From the NCBI GenBank assembly GCA_039720395.1, contig CM077832.1:31989316-32053315 (forward strand): a stretch of 64,000 nt of DNA, given 5' to 3'. A program made the translations under genes and the position numbers. This DNA is from Liquidambar formosana (lineage: Eukaryota > Streptophyta > Magnoliopsida > Saxifragales > Altingiaceae). Below the pieces are notes generated by a model. That model did not search any database. It was not told the DNA's origin and was given only the letters and a program-made list of their open reading frames with translations. Numbering within the stretch: position 1 is the stretch's first letter; each line of letters begins with the position of its first letter. This document shows, piece by piece, positions 1-10,859 of this stretch.

Positions 1-120
1 ATTTCCTTTATTTGTAGCTTAAATTTTTATAAGGGTAAAATGTAAAAAACCTCCTCCTATTATTACCCATTTTTCACTTTATGCTCCTCTATTAAAAAAC
101 CCACCAAAGACCTCCTTATT

Positions 121-1105
121 GTCTCGGGGTATGCTGTTAACTGCAAAGTGAAAAATCCATTTTACCTTTGTACGAAAATTATTAAAATATTAATATTTAA
201 GTTTTAAAAAATAGTTTTTAAATATATTTATGAAATGATAGTTTTACCCTAAATCCCCCTTACGTTTTCCCCACAGATGGTCTAGCTTCTCTATCGCCGA
301 TGACGCACTGCTACTGCCCTCCCTTATCTCTCATCAGAGGTCTCTCTCTTTTTTCCCCTTTTTTTTTCTTCTTTTTCTTTAGGCTCGAGAACCCAAATTG
401 ATTTTACCCAAAAAAAATAAAAATAAAAATAAACAAAGAAGATGGGGGAGGGAGACCTCCGACGAGGGTTGACACCGGCATCCATGGCTACCCCTTTCTT
501 TCTTTTTTCTTTTTTTTTTTTTCCTCTTTCTTTAAGCTTTGCACACAATCCCGCCGGTGGAGAACAATGGCACGACAATAGAAGAGGTCTTCTCTAGCAA
601 CTTCTCTGCCAAATGGGGGAAAAGTGGGAAAAAGGGGAAGTCTTCCTTTCTCAGCCATCAAACCTTCAACCACCTACCATCATTGCACACAATCTTACTG
701 GTGGAGAACGATGGCAAGATGGTGACGTCGTGACAGCGGTCTTCTTTCTCAAAGACCTACATAACCCTAGCCCCTATAATTGTTGATAGTGCCGGTGGGA
801 ATGGGTTTCTCGTTGATCTGCTACGAGAATGGGTTCTTGTTGATCTTCTACCCCCATCCATAGGTTTCTTGTTGATCTGCTATGGAAATGGGTTCTATTT
901 CTTCACCGTGGGTTTTTTTTTTTTTCATGGACTGCCATGGCTTCTAGTTGTCGGCATCAACTCTTGCCAGAGGAGTGGCGATGACACATTGAAAAAAAAT
1001 TATTTCCTTCCTAGTATGTAGTTGCCTTCACTTTCGCAATAGTCAGATGGGCAGCATCGATCTTCGACAGTCTGAGATTTTGAACAGCATAATTTCAACC
1101 TAGTT
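121..1105. other. Interior of the Mutator-like element, left part; possible captured host sequence
   Basis: This stretch has no convincing gene. From about 430 it is less AT-rich than its surroundings and contains internal near-repeats: two segments starting GCACACAATC (540 and 685), each followed by a GGTGGAGAACRATGGC motif, and two copies of a GTTTCTYGTTGATCTGCTA motif (about 806 and 863). Long T-rich tracts cause low-complexity open frames on both strands. Pack-MULEs often carry host-gene fragments in this position, but I cannot identify a source. Confidence 0.35.
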
Positions 1106-1113
1106 CTTGCGTT

Positions 1114-4100
1114 CAAGGACAGACCCAAGATTTTATCTTGGGGGTGGCCAAAGTATGAATAAAAAAAATTTTACCACTCAAGAACAAAAAGCATACTAAG
1201 ATTTGAAACAAAATTAATAAGTCAAAAATAAAACTAACATCTATTCAAAGTAGACAAAAGAAAAGACACAAATAACAATTTCTTAACACATTTCAATTCA
1301 ATCATCTATCAAAATGGGACCTGACATTCTTTCAAATCTTGAAAATCATCAACTACTATTTCTGTACTAAATCTCATAGCAATCTCCCTTTTAATGTATA
1401 ACATCAAAGAGTTCATCAAAAATTCATCATCCATTTTGTTGCGAAGTCTGGTTTTCACATTATTCATAGCTGAAAATGCTCGTTTAGTTGTTGTAGTAGA
1501 AACAGGGAGAGTAAGTACAAGTACAATCACTCTGTAAACAAGTTGGTAGACTGTTGATTTCCTTGTTTTTACCAACCATTGGCACAGTTCAGAAATATTT
1601 GACAAAATTTTGAAATCTGAGTGTCGGATTACATTATGCTCATAATGGTGAAGTTCTATTTCCAACTGTTCTTTTTCTTGATCCGTGAAGTCTCGTGGAT
1701 AAAACTTTTTTACCAACTGACAAATATCATCGATTCTAAAAGATTCGTATGCATTTCGAGGATCTAGAGCTGAACTAAGGCTAAGCAACTCCACTGCATG
1801 CTCACTAAACCGACGATTTAATTCTTGCAATTAAAAATCTATTGTGGCACAAAAAATATCCACTCGATAATAATGCTCAATTGTAAAGTCTTCTTGTTGA
1901 TGACGAGCTCGACCTCTTCTTCCAACATAACGAGCATTCATGTCCGGGACATCAATGTTGCGTGCCTCACAAAACAACTTCACATTGGTAAGTAAATCAT
2001 CCCAACCATCATCTCTAAATTTTTGGATTTCTGCTTTAGTGAATGAAACAAGTTCCATTGCATTTAAAATGTCTTGAGATTGGCATTGCAAAGCTTGACA
2101 AAGAAAATCAGTAATCTACATAGTTCCTTTTATGAGATGCAAAATGAAGACAAAATCAAATGTAGTCATTATCTAATAAGCTGAGTCTGCATCTCCTCGT
2201 TGGGAAGTAGTAGTTTCTTCCTTAGTGATGTTAAGTAGAACTGAACATGTTGCACTAAACATTTTTAACAAACTAGAAACTGATCTCAAGTGAGAACTCC
2301 AATGAGTATCTCCAGCCCGTTGTAAAGTGCCAATTTAATTAAGTCCAACTCCTTTCTCAAGCTCATCAATGTCAATCAAATGTACAATTTCAGCTGCTTG
2401 AGCATTTCTCAATTCCTCATTACGCTTACATGAAGCACCAATAATATTGACTATAAAAGCCAATTTAGAAAAAAATTGTTGAACCACAATAACTTCTTTT
2501 GATGCCACCACTAATGCCAATTGTAAACGATGTGCAAAGCAATGAATGTAGTAAACATATGGATAATCAGTCAAAACCAAAGCTTGCAACCCATTCCACC
2601 CACCTCGCATGTTACTTGCGCCATCATATCCTTGTCCTCGGATATTTTGAATATCTAGGCTTTCTTGGGAAAGTATAGAATATATCTCTTTTTTCAAGGT
2701 TAATGCTATAGTGTCGGAGACATGAACAACCCCAAAAAACCGTTCCCGCACAAAGCCATCTTTATCAACAAATTGTAAAACTATAGTTATTTGCTCTTTC
2801 ATTGACTCATCACATATTTCATGAACGATTATGCAAAACTTTGCATCACTAATTTTTTTGCGAATTGCCTTCTTCACATTTTTTGAATAAATATGTAAAA
2901 TTTCCTTTTGGATTTTTGATGATGTGTAAGAGGCATTTTTGGGAGCATTGGCTATTGCTTCAACAAGCTTTTCATCACGTGAAACCACTAAATTCAATAT
3001 TTCACGAAAATTTCCACGATTCAATGAATCAGCGCTTTCATCTCGACCTCTAAAAGCAACACCTTGCATTGCAAGTACTCAAGCGGTATCAATTGTGGTC
3101 TTCAACTGCAGTCGATTGTTTGCAATTTGTTCAGAAGTGTATTTCTCAACCACCCTTTGTAGATGTTGAGATTGGTTCATCAAGTCCTCACATGACTGCT
3201 CTGCAACTTTATGAAGAGTGTTAGGATCCTTCCCTATATGATTTAGAAAAGCACAATTTTGGCCATCTCTAACTTTCTTCCAAGTTTTGAACCCATCAAC
3301 AGTGAATGCACAATGCCTATGATGCCCATATGGTTTATTAAAAAGAAAGCATGGTAAACAAAAAGCTGCATCTTTCTCAGGCGAATATTCAAGCCATGAA
3401 GGAAATAGCCTAAACCATGATAGTTGAAAGCTACAAGGATGACTTGATGGTCCATATTTTGGGTAGTTTGAAAGACTAGGTTGGTATGGACCAGCTTTAA
3501 TGTAAGCTCGTCGAATTTCATCTTGCTGATTGACATCATAATGCCATATCTATTGACGCTTTCTGGGATCACACTCCAATGAACTAATATCAAATTCATT
3601 GACTTCAATTTTTCGAAATTTTGTTGAAGGATTTTCAGAAATGGGGACATCAACATCAGAGGTTGGCAATGATGCATCACTAGCATTGACTTCTGAATCA
3701 TGTGAACTTTTTCTTTTAAACAAGTCCAATATTGTTTTTTGTTTTCCCATAATCTACAAATCAAATAAAATAAAATACATATTTTAATATTTATAAGTGA
3801 ATTAAATGTCTAATAAATGATATCTACAATGTTACTATATTAAACAAATTCAATTATAGATAAGTTATCACTTAAAGTTCAATTTCATTATATGACTTCA
3901 TAATTTATAAATATCAATAAAACATAGATCATAGTCCAAGCCGCATAATATATGAATTCAAATAATACAACATGTCGACATAATCACATAATTAAAAAGA
4001 TCATACCACTATTTGAATTCTAAATTCCCATTTACATTTTCAAATCATAAAAAGTAGATATAAATAAATAAAAAGGACGGTAGCGCATTGTACCTTGAAG

Positions 4101-5086
4101 CATGAAAAATGGAAAGCTAAATAGCTTTTTATAGTTTATAGCACTTATTGACTTTATTGCATTTTTTTTAACTGGCCTCTCCAATTTTTTGATGAATCTG
4201 ATTTATGCAATGGACATAATTAGGCCATGACAGAAGAAAACAATAAAAGATGGAAGATAAAAATTAAATATAAAAAATTTAACAAGAACTATTTTATTAA
4301 TATGGCCAATTTCAAAGAGCCAAAAAGATTATTCTTTAAACTCTAATAAAACACAAAATCATAAAGCAAAAAAAAAAAAAAAAAAGAGTTAAAATAAAAC
4401 AAAACAAAACAAACTTGAAAAAAAATTAGAAAATAAAAAAATAAAAAATTGTACCTATTGAGGAGACTCGATCATTCGGTGTCTTGATGAGAAACTGTGA
4501 TTCTGTGGATATGAGATCCTGGCTGTACGAGCATATCATATATGGCTCAATGGCTGTATTCCTACAATCCTACTAGTCTACTAGAGTCTAGAGGTGGTAC
4601 TAACCGTACTATGCTCTTAAGTCTCTTGCTGAAAAGTTCAAAAAAGTAAGAAATAAAGAAAACTTAAAAGCTTTTTTAATTTTTGGTTCAGAGAAGGTGA
4701 AAAGGCAAATAGAAAGGGAAGGTATACAACCGTACAAAACAAATGGTAGGTTAAAACTCAAAAGTACAAAAGGGTTTTTATCTTTTGGGTAATGAATTTA
4801 TTTTGGGCTTTGTCTTTTGTGTATAAACTAAAATGGTTTTTTTTTTTTTTGGACTTTGTCTTTTGGATATATAATTAGTGTTGGACTTTTGGTTATAAAG
4901 TGGGAGTTGGGCCTATTATCCATTGTGTTAAAAGCAAAAAATTTGAACTTTTTAAAGCAAGGCCGTGATTGGTTCAAAGCTCATGTATGTGTACACTTGT
5001 ATATATATTATATATAATAATAGAGGAATTTTTTAAAGCCAAGGGTGGCCATGGCCCTCCCAGGCCTAAGTTTGGGTTCGTCCCTG
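1114..5086 (-). mobile_element. hAT superfamily DNA transposon (zinc-finger MYM/TTF-type), full length
   Basis: The element is bounded by a perfect 8-bp direct duplication, CTTGCGTT, at 1106-1113 and 5087-5094. This is the hallmark target-site duplication of hAT transposons. Its ends are short imperfect inverted repeats (CAAGGACAGACCC on the left; CAGGGACGAACCC reading in from the right). It encodes one transposase on the minus strand (1309-3750). The 3.75-5.08 kb part, 5' of the transposase, is AT-rich non-coding sequence with A-tracts. It is inserted inside an older Mutator-like element, so it arrived later. Confidence 0.88.
1309..3750 (-). pseudogene. hAT transposase (TTF zinc finger, DUF4371, C-terminal dimerisation domain) with six in-frame stops
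   Basis: Read on the minus strand from an ATG at 3750, one frame of 814 codons runs to the stop at 1309 with no frameshift. In order it shows a short N-terminus (MGKQKTILDLFKRKSS), a TTF-type zinc-finger region with the FCLPCFLF and HRHCAF segments, a DUF4371/RNase H-like core (FRGRDES, KFCIIVHEICDES, GQGYDGASNMRG, HCFAHRLQLAL), and a C-terminal hAT dimerisation domain (LTLPVSTTTTKRAFSAMN followed by TRLRNKM). This is the plant zinc finger MYM-type protein 1-like transposase group, which would bind element ends and catalyse cut-and-paste transposition. Premature stops lie at 3550, 3079, 2335, 2173, 2116 and 1831 (lowest coordinate of each), so it cannot make full-length protein. Several are one transition from a sense codon such as CAA, CAG or CGA. 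Confidence 0.88.
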
Positions 5087-5094
5087 CTTGCGTT

Positions 5095-5364
5095 TGCATT
5101 TGAGTGAGGGGTTTGGTGGTTGCTACGGCCATGGAAATCGACATGAAAAAAGCTAGAAAAAAAAAAAGAAAAGGAAAAATGTTGATGTGGCAGCCACGTC
5201 AGTTGCTAAGTCATGTCAAGTGAGGGTATTTTCGTCCCTTCTGTGTGCAGAAGGGCATTTTAGTCATAAAATGTTGCTAACCGTATCACACACTAGTCAC
5301 GTGATTAATTTATGTTATTTTTCCTAACAGCAGCTGTACGAAATGGGGTTTTTGTCAACCCTAC
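5095..5364. other. Right interior of the Mutator-like element
   Basis: Non-coding sequence between the hAT insertion and the right terminal inverted repeat. It resumes the outer element after the second CTTGCGTT copy. It contains an A-rich run near 5150-5180 and short GC-richer stretches (around 5190-5260). No gene is seen. Confidence 0.45.
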
Positions 5365-5465
5365 ACAATATGAGGGGTTTTTTAGTAGGTTTTTTTAATA
5401 GAAGAGGTAAAGTGAAAAATGGATAATAATAAAAAGGGGTTTTTTGCATTTTACCCTTTCTACAA

Positions 5466-6405
5466 TTTAGATTTTATTTTTTGTTTTTGTTTATAGTGAT
5501 TCGTTGAATAAATACATTGTCAACGCATGATTGCTGTTTATAGGTTATTGTTCCTTATAGATTTCGTTATTGTTGGGTGCAGATCAGTTTTTTTATTGAT
5601 TATAATTGATAATTTTATTTGTTGAAACATTGTATAGAATACCAATTATGTAATGGATTCTTAAAATCATGAAGGCATGGCATATGAGATGAAGAGTAAT
5701 AGTCTTTTTTCTCTCCCTATATATATATATATATATATATATGAGATATATAATTTGTTTGCGCAACTTTCAATTTCATTACTTCTTAATACTTGTAGCT
5801 TCGGAAAGCTTTTATTACCCTTCATCTCTCTTCCACTGTTCATACATTATTATTAGGACATTGGATAATTGTGTATATCAATGGTGAGAAGTATTAATAT
5901 AATAGGAATTTAGCAAAGAAAATGTTTGATGAAATGCCTCAATGGCTTCAATACTAAGAAACATATCATTATCTAAATATTTAATTTTGTTAGTTTCGGT
6001 ATATTGGTCAATCAATTTTTTTTTAAAAATTCAATTTTTTATAAATAGTATAGATATCTTATTATTTATGAACTAATATGACATCATCTCTTTTTTTTTT
6101 TTTTTTTCCCTTTTGGGGTGGGGGGGTGATTTTCCCTGATTTATGAATGTGGATCCTCTGTTGTGTTTTTTTGTTTTTTTTAGCTGATATTTTTGTTTTT
6201 GTGTTTCTTTTTTTTTTTTTTTTTGGTTTTTCCTTCTACGACAAACATGCCACGTGCTGTCTTTTGGGAGCAGTGACAGAACAACTCCTTGTTTCACTGA
6301 ATAAAAACACCAAAGCATCACCCTTCCACTATTTCACGCTGTCGGCCTGCCGCTAGCTATAGATACTGTGAAATTAGAAAACCCTGCTCTAAAACGCCAT
6401 TAGCG
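5466..6405 (+). promoter_or_regulatory. Upstream region of the AAMP-like gene
   Basis: About 940 bp lie between the Mutator-like element and the AAMP start codon. The sequence is AT-rich with a TA microsatellite (5719-5742) and long T tracts (6090-6108, 6209-6224). A palindromic G-box, CACGTG, sits at 6251-6256, about 150 bp before the ATG, and is a plausible bZIP/bHLH site. No TATA box is convincingly placed. The 6230-6405 part is the least AT-rich and probably contains the transcription start and a short 5' UTR. The promoter role is inferred from position. Confidence 0.4.
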
Positions 6406-9400
6406 ATGAACAGTCCTGGCAACGATGATGATGATGATCACGGCGAGGTCTTCCTTGACGAAAATGACATCATCCACGAGGTCACCGTCGACGATGAAGG
6501 TTCCTCTCTCTCCATTTATGTTTACTTACATATAAAATCTGTGTATATAGACTGTGTGTCACTTTATTTATGCCTCTCTCGTTGGGGAAACAGATCTTCC
6601 TGATGTGGACGACGAGGCAGTGGGGTCTGATGGCGAAACTGTTGGTATGACGATAATTCCGATTCATATGTTTTAATTCCTATTGTTATTTATGCAATTG
6701 TTTAGTTGTTTCATGGCTAGTTGGTTTTCATGAAGATGGGTATGAATGCCTCTGGTATGGATGACGTTTTATCATCTAGATGTGTCATATATATATCTTA
6801 AGATATTCCCCTCCGTTTGATTGTGGAGAGAATTTCAAAAAAGAGAAGAAATAAAAGTTTTGAATATGAAAATATGAGACCTAAGAAAGCGAAATAATTT
6901 ACTAAACTAAGCATAGTTGATAATACAACTATTAGTTTTGGTTGAGTTGCGTTTTATTTATTTTGACAAAAGAAATATAACAAAAAGCTTTAGACTCAAA
7001 ATTTTTGTTTTTTTTTGTTTTCGTCCATTTTTCTTAGCAACCAAACAGAGGGTTACATAAATTAAATTATATTTGGTATTCTGAATGAACTGTATTGTGA
7101 GCTTATTGCAATCTCAATCGAGACTTTCTAAATAAATTTTTGAGTATTTATTCGGTTTCTCTTATAATTATGTGCTGTACATCTGATATGATTCTTATGT
7201 CTCTCCATTATTTTTTTTAGTTGATTGTTTTTGTTAATTGTTGTATTTGTTCTCATGCTTTCAGAGGAAGATGATGATTCCATGCACATATTCACTGGCC
7301 ATACTGGTATGGTTTCAGAGTGGTCCTTTATGTGTTTTAATTGAATTTTATTTCAATTATGAATGGTCATTTTATTGAGATAATTTGACACATTTTTTAT
7401 TTCATATTTCTTTCTATCTGATTTATACATCATTTTAGGAGTTTTCTAAGTTTATTAAATCTTTTAAAAATGTTCAACCACATGAAATACTACAAAATCA
7501 TATACTTAGAAGTAGCTTTATTGGAAGTTAAATTGAACATTGAGCACTACTTGCTAAGTTTGATGAATTTTCAATAAATGGTATAATTATCTGAAATATT
7601 ACATAATCATATACATGGAAGTAGGCAAGTAGCTCAAAGAGTTTCTGTCTCTCAACTAAACTATGACTTTGGAAATGGATTATGGTAGTTCAACCCTTTT
7701 TTATTTGATTGGTAAGGCTGTTAAACAAATCGAAATGTGCTTGTGAAATCTCAACCTGTACTAACTAAGAAGCATGATCAAGGTCATTTGCCAATCAAAC
7801 GAGCAAAATACAGGATTGAGTTCAAGCTAAATTACTTAACAATCCAAGCTTGAGCTAAACTAGGCTCAGCTCATTTAAGCTTGTGACCAATTGAGGTAGG
7901 TTTTTTTTTTTTGCAGTTGCATTTATGTTAATTTTAAGTAACCTACCGAAGAAAATACTTCAAAAGAAATGATGGCGAGTATAATAAAGCTTAGGGATAT
8001 ATGACTAGGAATCGGGTAAGCCTTTGGAGTATGTTGTAACTGCACACTTGCATTACTAAAGGTAGGAGTGTCAGATTCTATCACCAAAATGAGTGTTAGA
8101 ATAAGAAAAATGAATAATTGAACAAACTTGTTTGGCTCGTTAACAAGCTCGAGCTTGGCCAAATTTAAATAAAAATAGTTGAACATGGGTCTAGCTTTTT
8201 TAGATGAAGTCAAGCATGTGTCTATCTCAGTTCTTGTTTGGTTGAGCAAGGGTCAAGCTCAGTACATGCTCGAGCAAACTGAGGTTGAACATCTCGATAT
8301 CCTTTTAGGCTTGTCTTGTTTAGTTTTTTTCACCCTTACTATTGAGTTACTGTTCTGGTCAATGCATGGTTCTTAACTTCTTAACGAGGACTTTATTAAG
8401 TGTTTAATCAGTTAAGAATTACGATTCAATCAATTCACTCTGGTATATATCATAACAACCATTGGCGAGGAGAGTGAGAGAGAGAGAGTTCCAGCTTCTA
8501 TGGTTGTGATATCATATCAATATATCATTCTTTTACAGTGCATGTGGGTGGGTCTTATGTTTGAGAGGTTAGGCATGTGAGGTACGGGGACTTGGGGTTG
8601 GATTGAGGAAAGCTCGACAGTGGCTCAGGAATCCGTGAATCGTGGATTTCAGTTTTAAGATTCCTAGGATCATATGGTCTCTTGCCTTCTCAATGTCCAA
8701 AATTGGATCCCTCCAAGTGAAAATTTTTGGACCTTTAATAGAGAGATGTGAGTATGTGGCCAGAATGTGACTGCTCAGAGAGGGGGTGATGCAGCACAAC
8801 CAAGAATAATGTTGTATGTGGCTGTTATGGTGGGCTTAAGGCTTGTGAATTTAGGTTTTGAAGGGTGGAAGGCTTTGTGGGTGAACTAGGGTTGGAGTAG
8901 GCCAAGGTTTAAAGGTTTTAGGTGGCTGGAATTTCAATAAATAGTTGCTGGAATCTCTAGGCAGCAGCTATATTAAGGCTTACAATACTAGGGTAAAGGC
9001 TTATGGTATGGCAATGGAGTTAGGGTTGTGGGAGTAGGGTTTTAGGTTGAAAAGACTATGAGAATAGGGGCTGGTTGTGGGTTAATTAGAAAACACAGCA
9101 CTATAGAGGATTGGAGAAAAGAGAATAAGAAGAAGTAAAAGAAGAAGAGAGAAGCTAGGCAAGCATGCCTTCAATGACCAAATCAAAATACTCAACATTT
9201 CATTAAACAAAGTCTAAATTCGTTTTGGTACAATAGCCCTTATTTATAGACTCTAGAAAACTTGCAAGGCAAGTAAAAAAACCTTCTAAAAATAACACTA
9301 ACTAATATGGAAACCAACTAGGACTCAAACTCCACTAAAATAAATAGTTTCTAAACTCTTAATGGACTCAAACTAGGAAAAAACGAAAATAGAAACCTTT

Positions 9401-10191
9401 AGAAGTTAGAAAACTACCAAATTAGAAATTAGAAAATAGAAAATCTGTAAAATTACTAAAATACCCCTAACCATAAAATTATTCCCATACAATAAATATG
9501 CCAAATAAATTATAAATTTCCCTTTCTTATTAACATGCTCTTCATCATTCTTCCTACATTGAAAAAAATTCAACCTCGAATTTTGAAATGTTGAAGTATC
9601 ATACTTTTGGAGCTTCGAACTTGCATCTTTAGAACATAAACCAGAATTTGGGATAGGTGCAAGCTTACTTTCCTTCTAGGAAACAACAAGGACGATAATT
9701 TGGACTTTATCTCTTCTTTCACAAAGCTGGCTTTTTCTGGAATGATGAAATCAATGGTTAGGATAGTTTGCAAGGCAAACACATCCTTGGATTTACCATA
9801 AACATGGAGATCAACATTCATTTCAGCCAATACATCGAGTTCCTTGGATTTAGTAGAGTCATCATCTTCTTTTTTATTTTTCTCTATTGCCACATGAATC
9901 TCAGTTGCTGACTCCACAACTTTGAATTGTTCTCCCACATGATGAGCTTGAATGGGATTGGTTAACTCTTGTTTAGCAAGCTGATGTGGGACCTCTTGCA
10001 AATCTAGAGGAAGTTTGGTTCCTCCCATGGGAATCTCGCTTAAAATAGCAGTTGCAATTAGGGGTGCAACATGGTTCGGGTAGAGGCGAGGACCGAACCG
10101 GTCCGATCAATTTGGTCCGATCCAAACAGTAACCGGTGTGGTTCCGATTTAGAGGGTTTCATAACTGGACCCAGACCGAATTCCCAAATTC

Positions 10192-10233
<42 letters not shown>

Positions 10234-10809
10234 GGCTATGTTCCCATCAGCACGTGTTGATATAAATTATATCAGCACCATGCATTGGGGTTGTACCCCT
10301 TGCATTGGTCTAATGTACCTCATATCCCATTAATGCATAGGGTATAACTCCTATTGCGGGTGTTGATATAAGTTATATCAACACGTGCTTACCTGATCAT
10401 CATCCTATATATATATGATTATGAGTCCCCTTCTTATGAGGTTAACCAAACCTAACTTTACGTTAGGTCACCCTCCAAAACTATACATGTGATTCATATT
10501 TTTCAAAACCAACCGTTAGATTAGATCTGCTTCATGTGAAGGTCATGTATACCAAAAATCAAGTTGATCCGAGATTAAGAACTACTTCATTCATAAATGT
10601 GCAAAATGAGCAATTGTCATTGATTAAAAAAATGTAATTTTTGGATCAAATAGCAGTAAATCTTGGATCAACTTGATTTTTGGTATGTATCACCTGTATG
10701 ATAAGGTTATCTAATCTAATGATTGGTTTCATAAAATATGAATCACATGTATAGTTTTGGAGGGTGAACTAACCTAAAGTTAGGTTAGGTTAACCTCATA
10801 AGAAGGGGA

Positions 10810-10859
<50 letters not shown>

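Larger units (their letters stand above)
33..5456. mobile_element. Mutator-like element with long terminal inverted repeats, split by a nested hAT element
   Basis: The left end (about 33-120) and the right end (about 5365-5456) are inverted copies of each other over roughly 90 bp, each starting GGGTAAAATG at the outer edge. The flanking 9-mers TTTTTATAA (24-32) and TTTCTACAA (5457-5465) agree at 7 of 9 positions, which fits the 9-bp target duplication typical of Mutator-like elements. Without the nested hAT (1114-5086) the element would be about 1.45 kb. No MULE transposase is visible, so it is non-autonomous. The GGG/CCC termini resemble those of the 49344-50601 element and the fold-back family described below. 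The boundaries rest on an imperfect duplication. Confidence 0.62.

Noticed and set aside
324..733. Open frames on both strands rich in Lys/Glu or Phe/Tyr
   Set aside because: They come from A/T and GAAG-type low-complexity tracts, with no domain or splice-supported extension.
6358..6365. TATAGATA as a TATA box for the AAMP-like gene
   Set aside because: It is only about 40 bp from the start codon, which leaves almost no 5' UTR. More likely it is part of the leader.
8569..8799. Minus-strand open frame before the LTR element
   Set aside because: It has no recognisable domain, and its end overlaps the LTR boundary.
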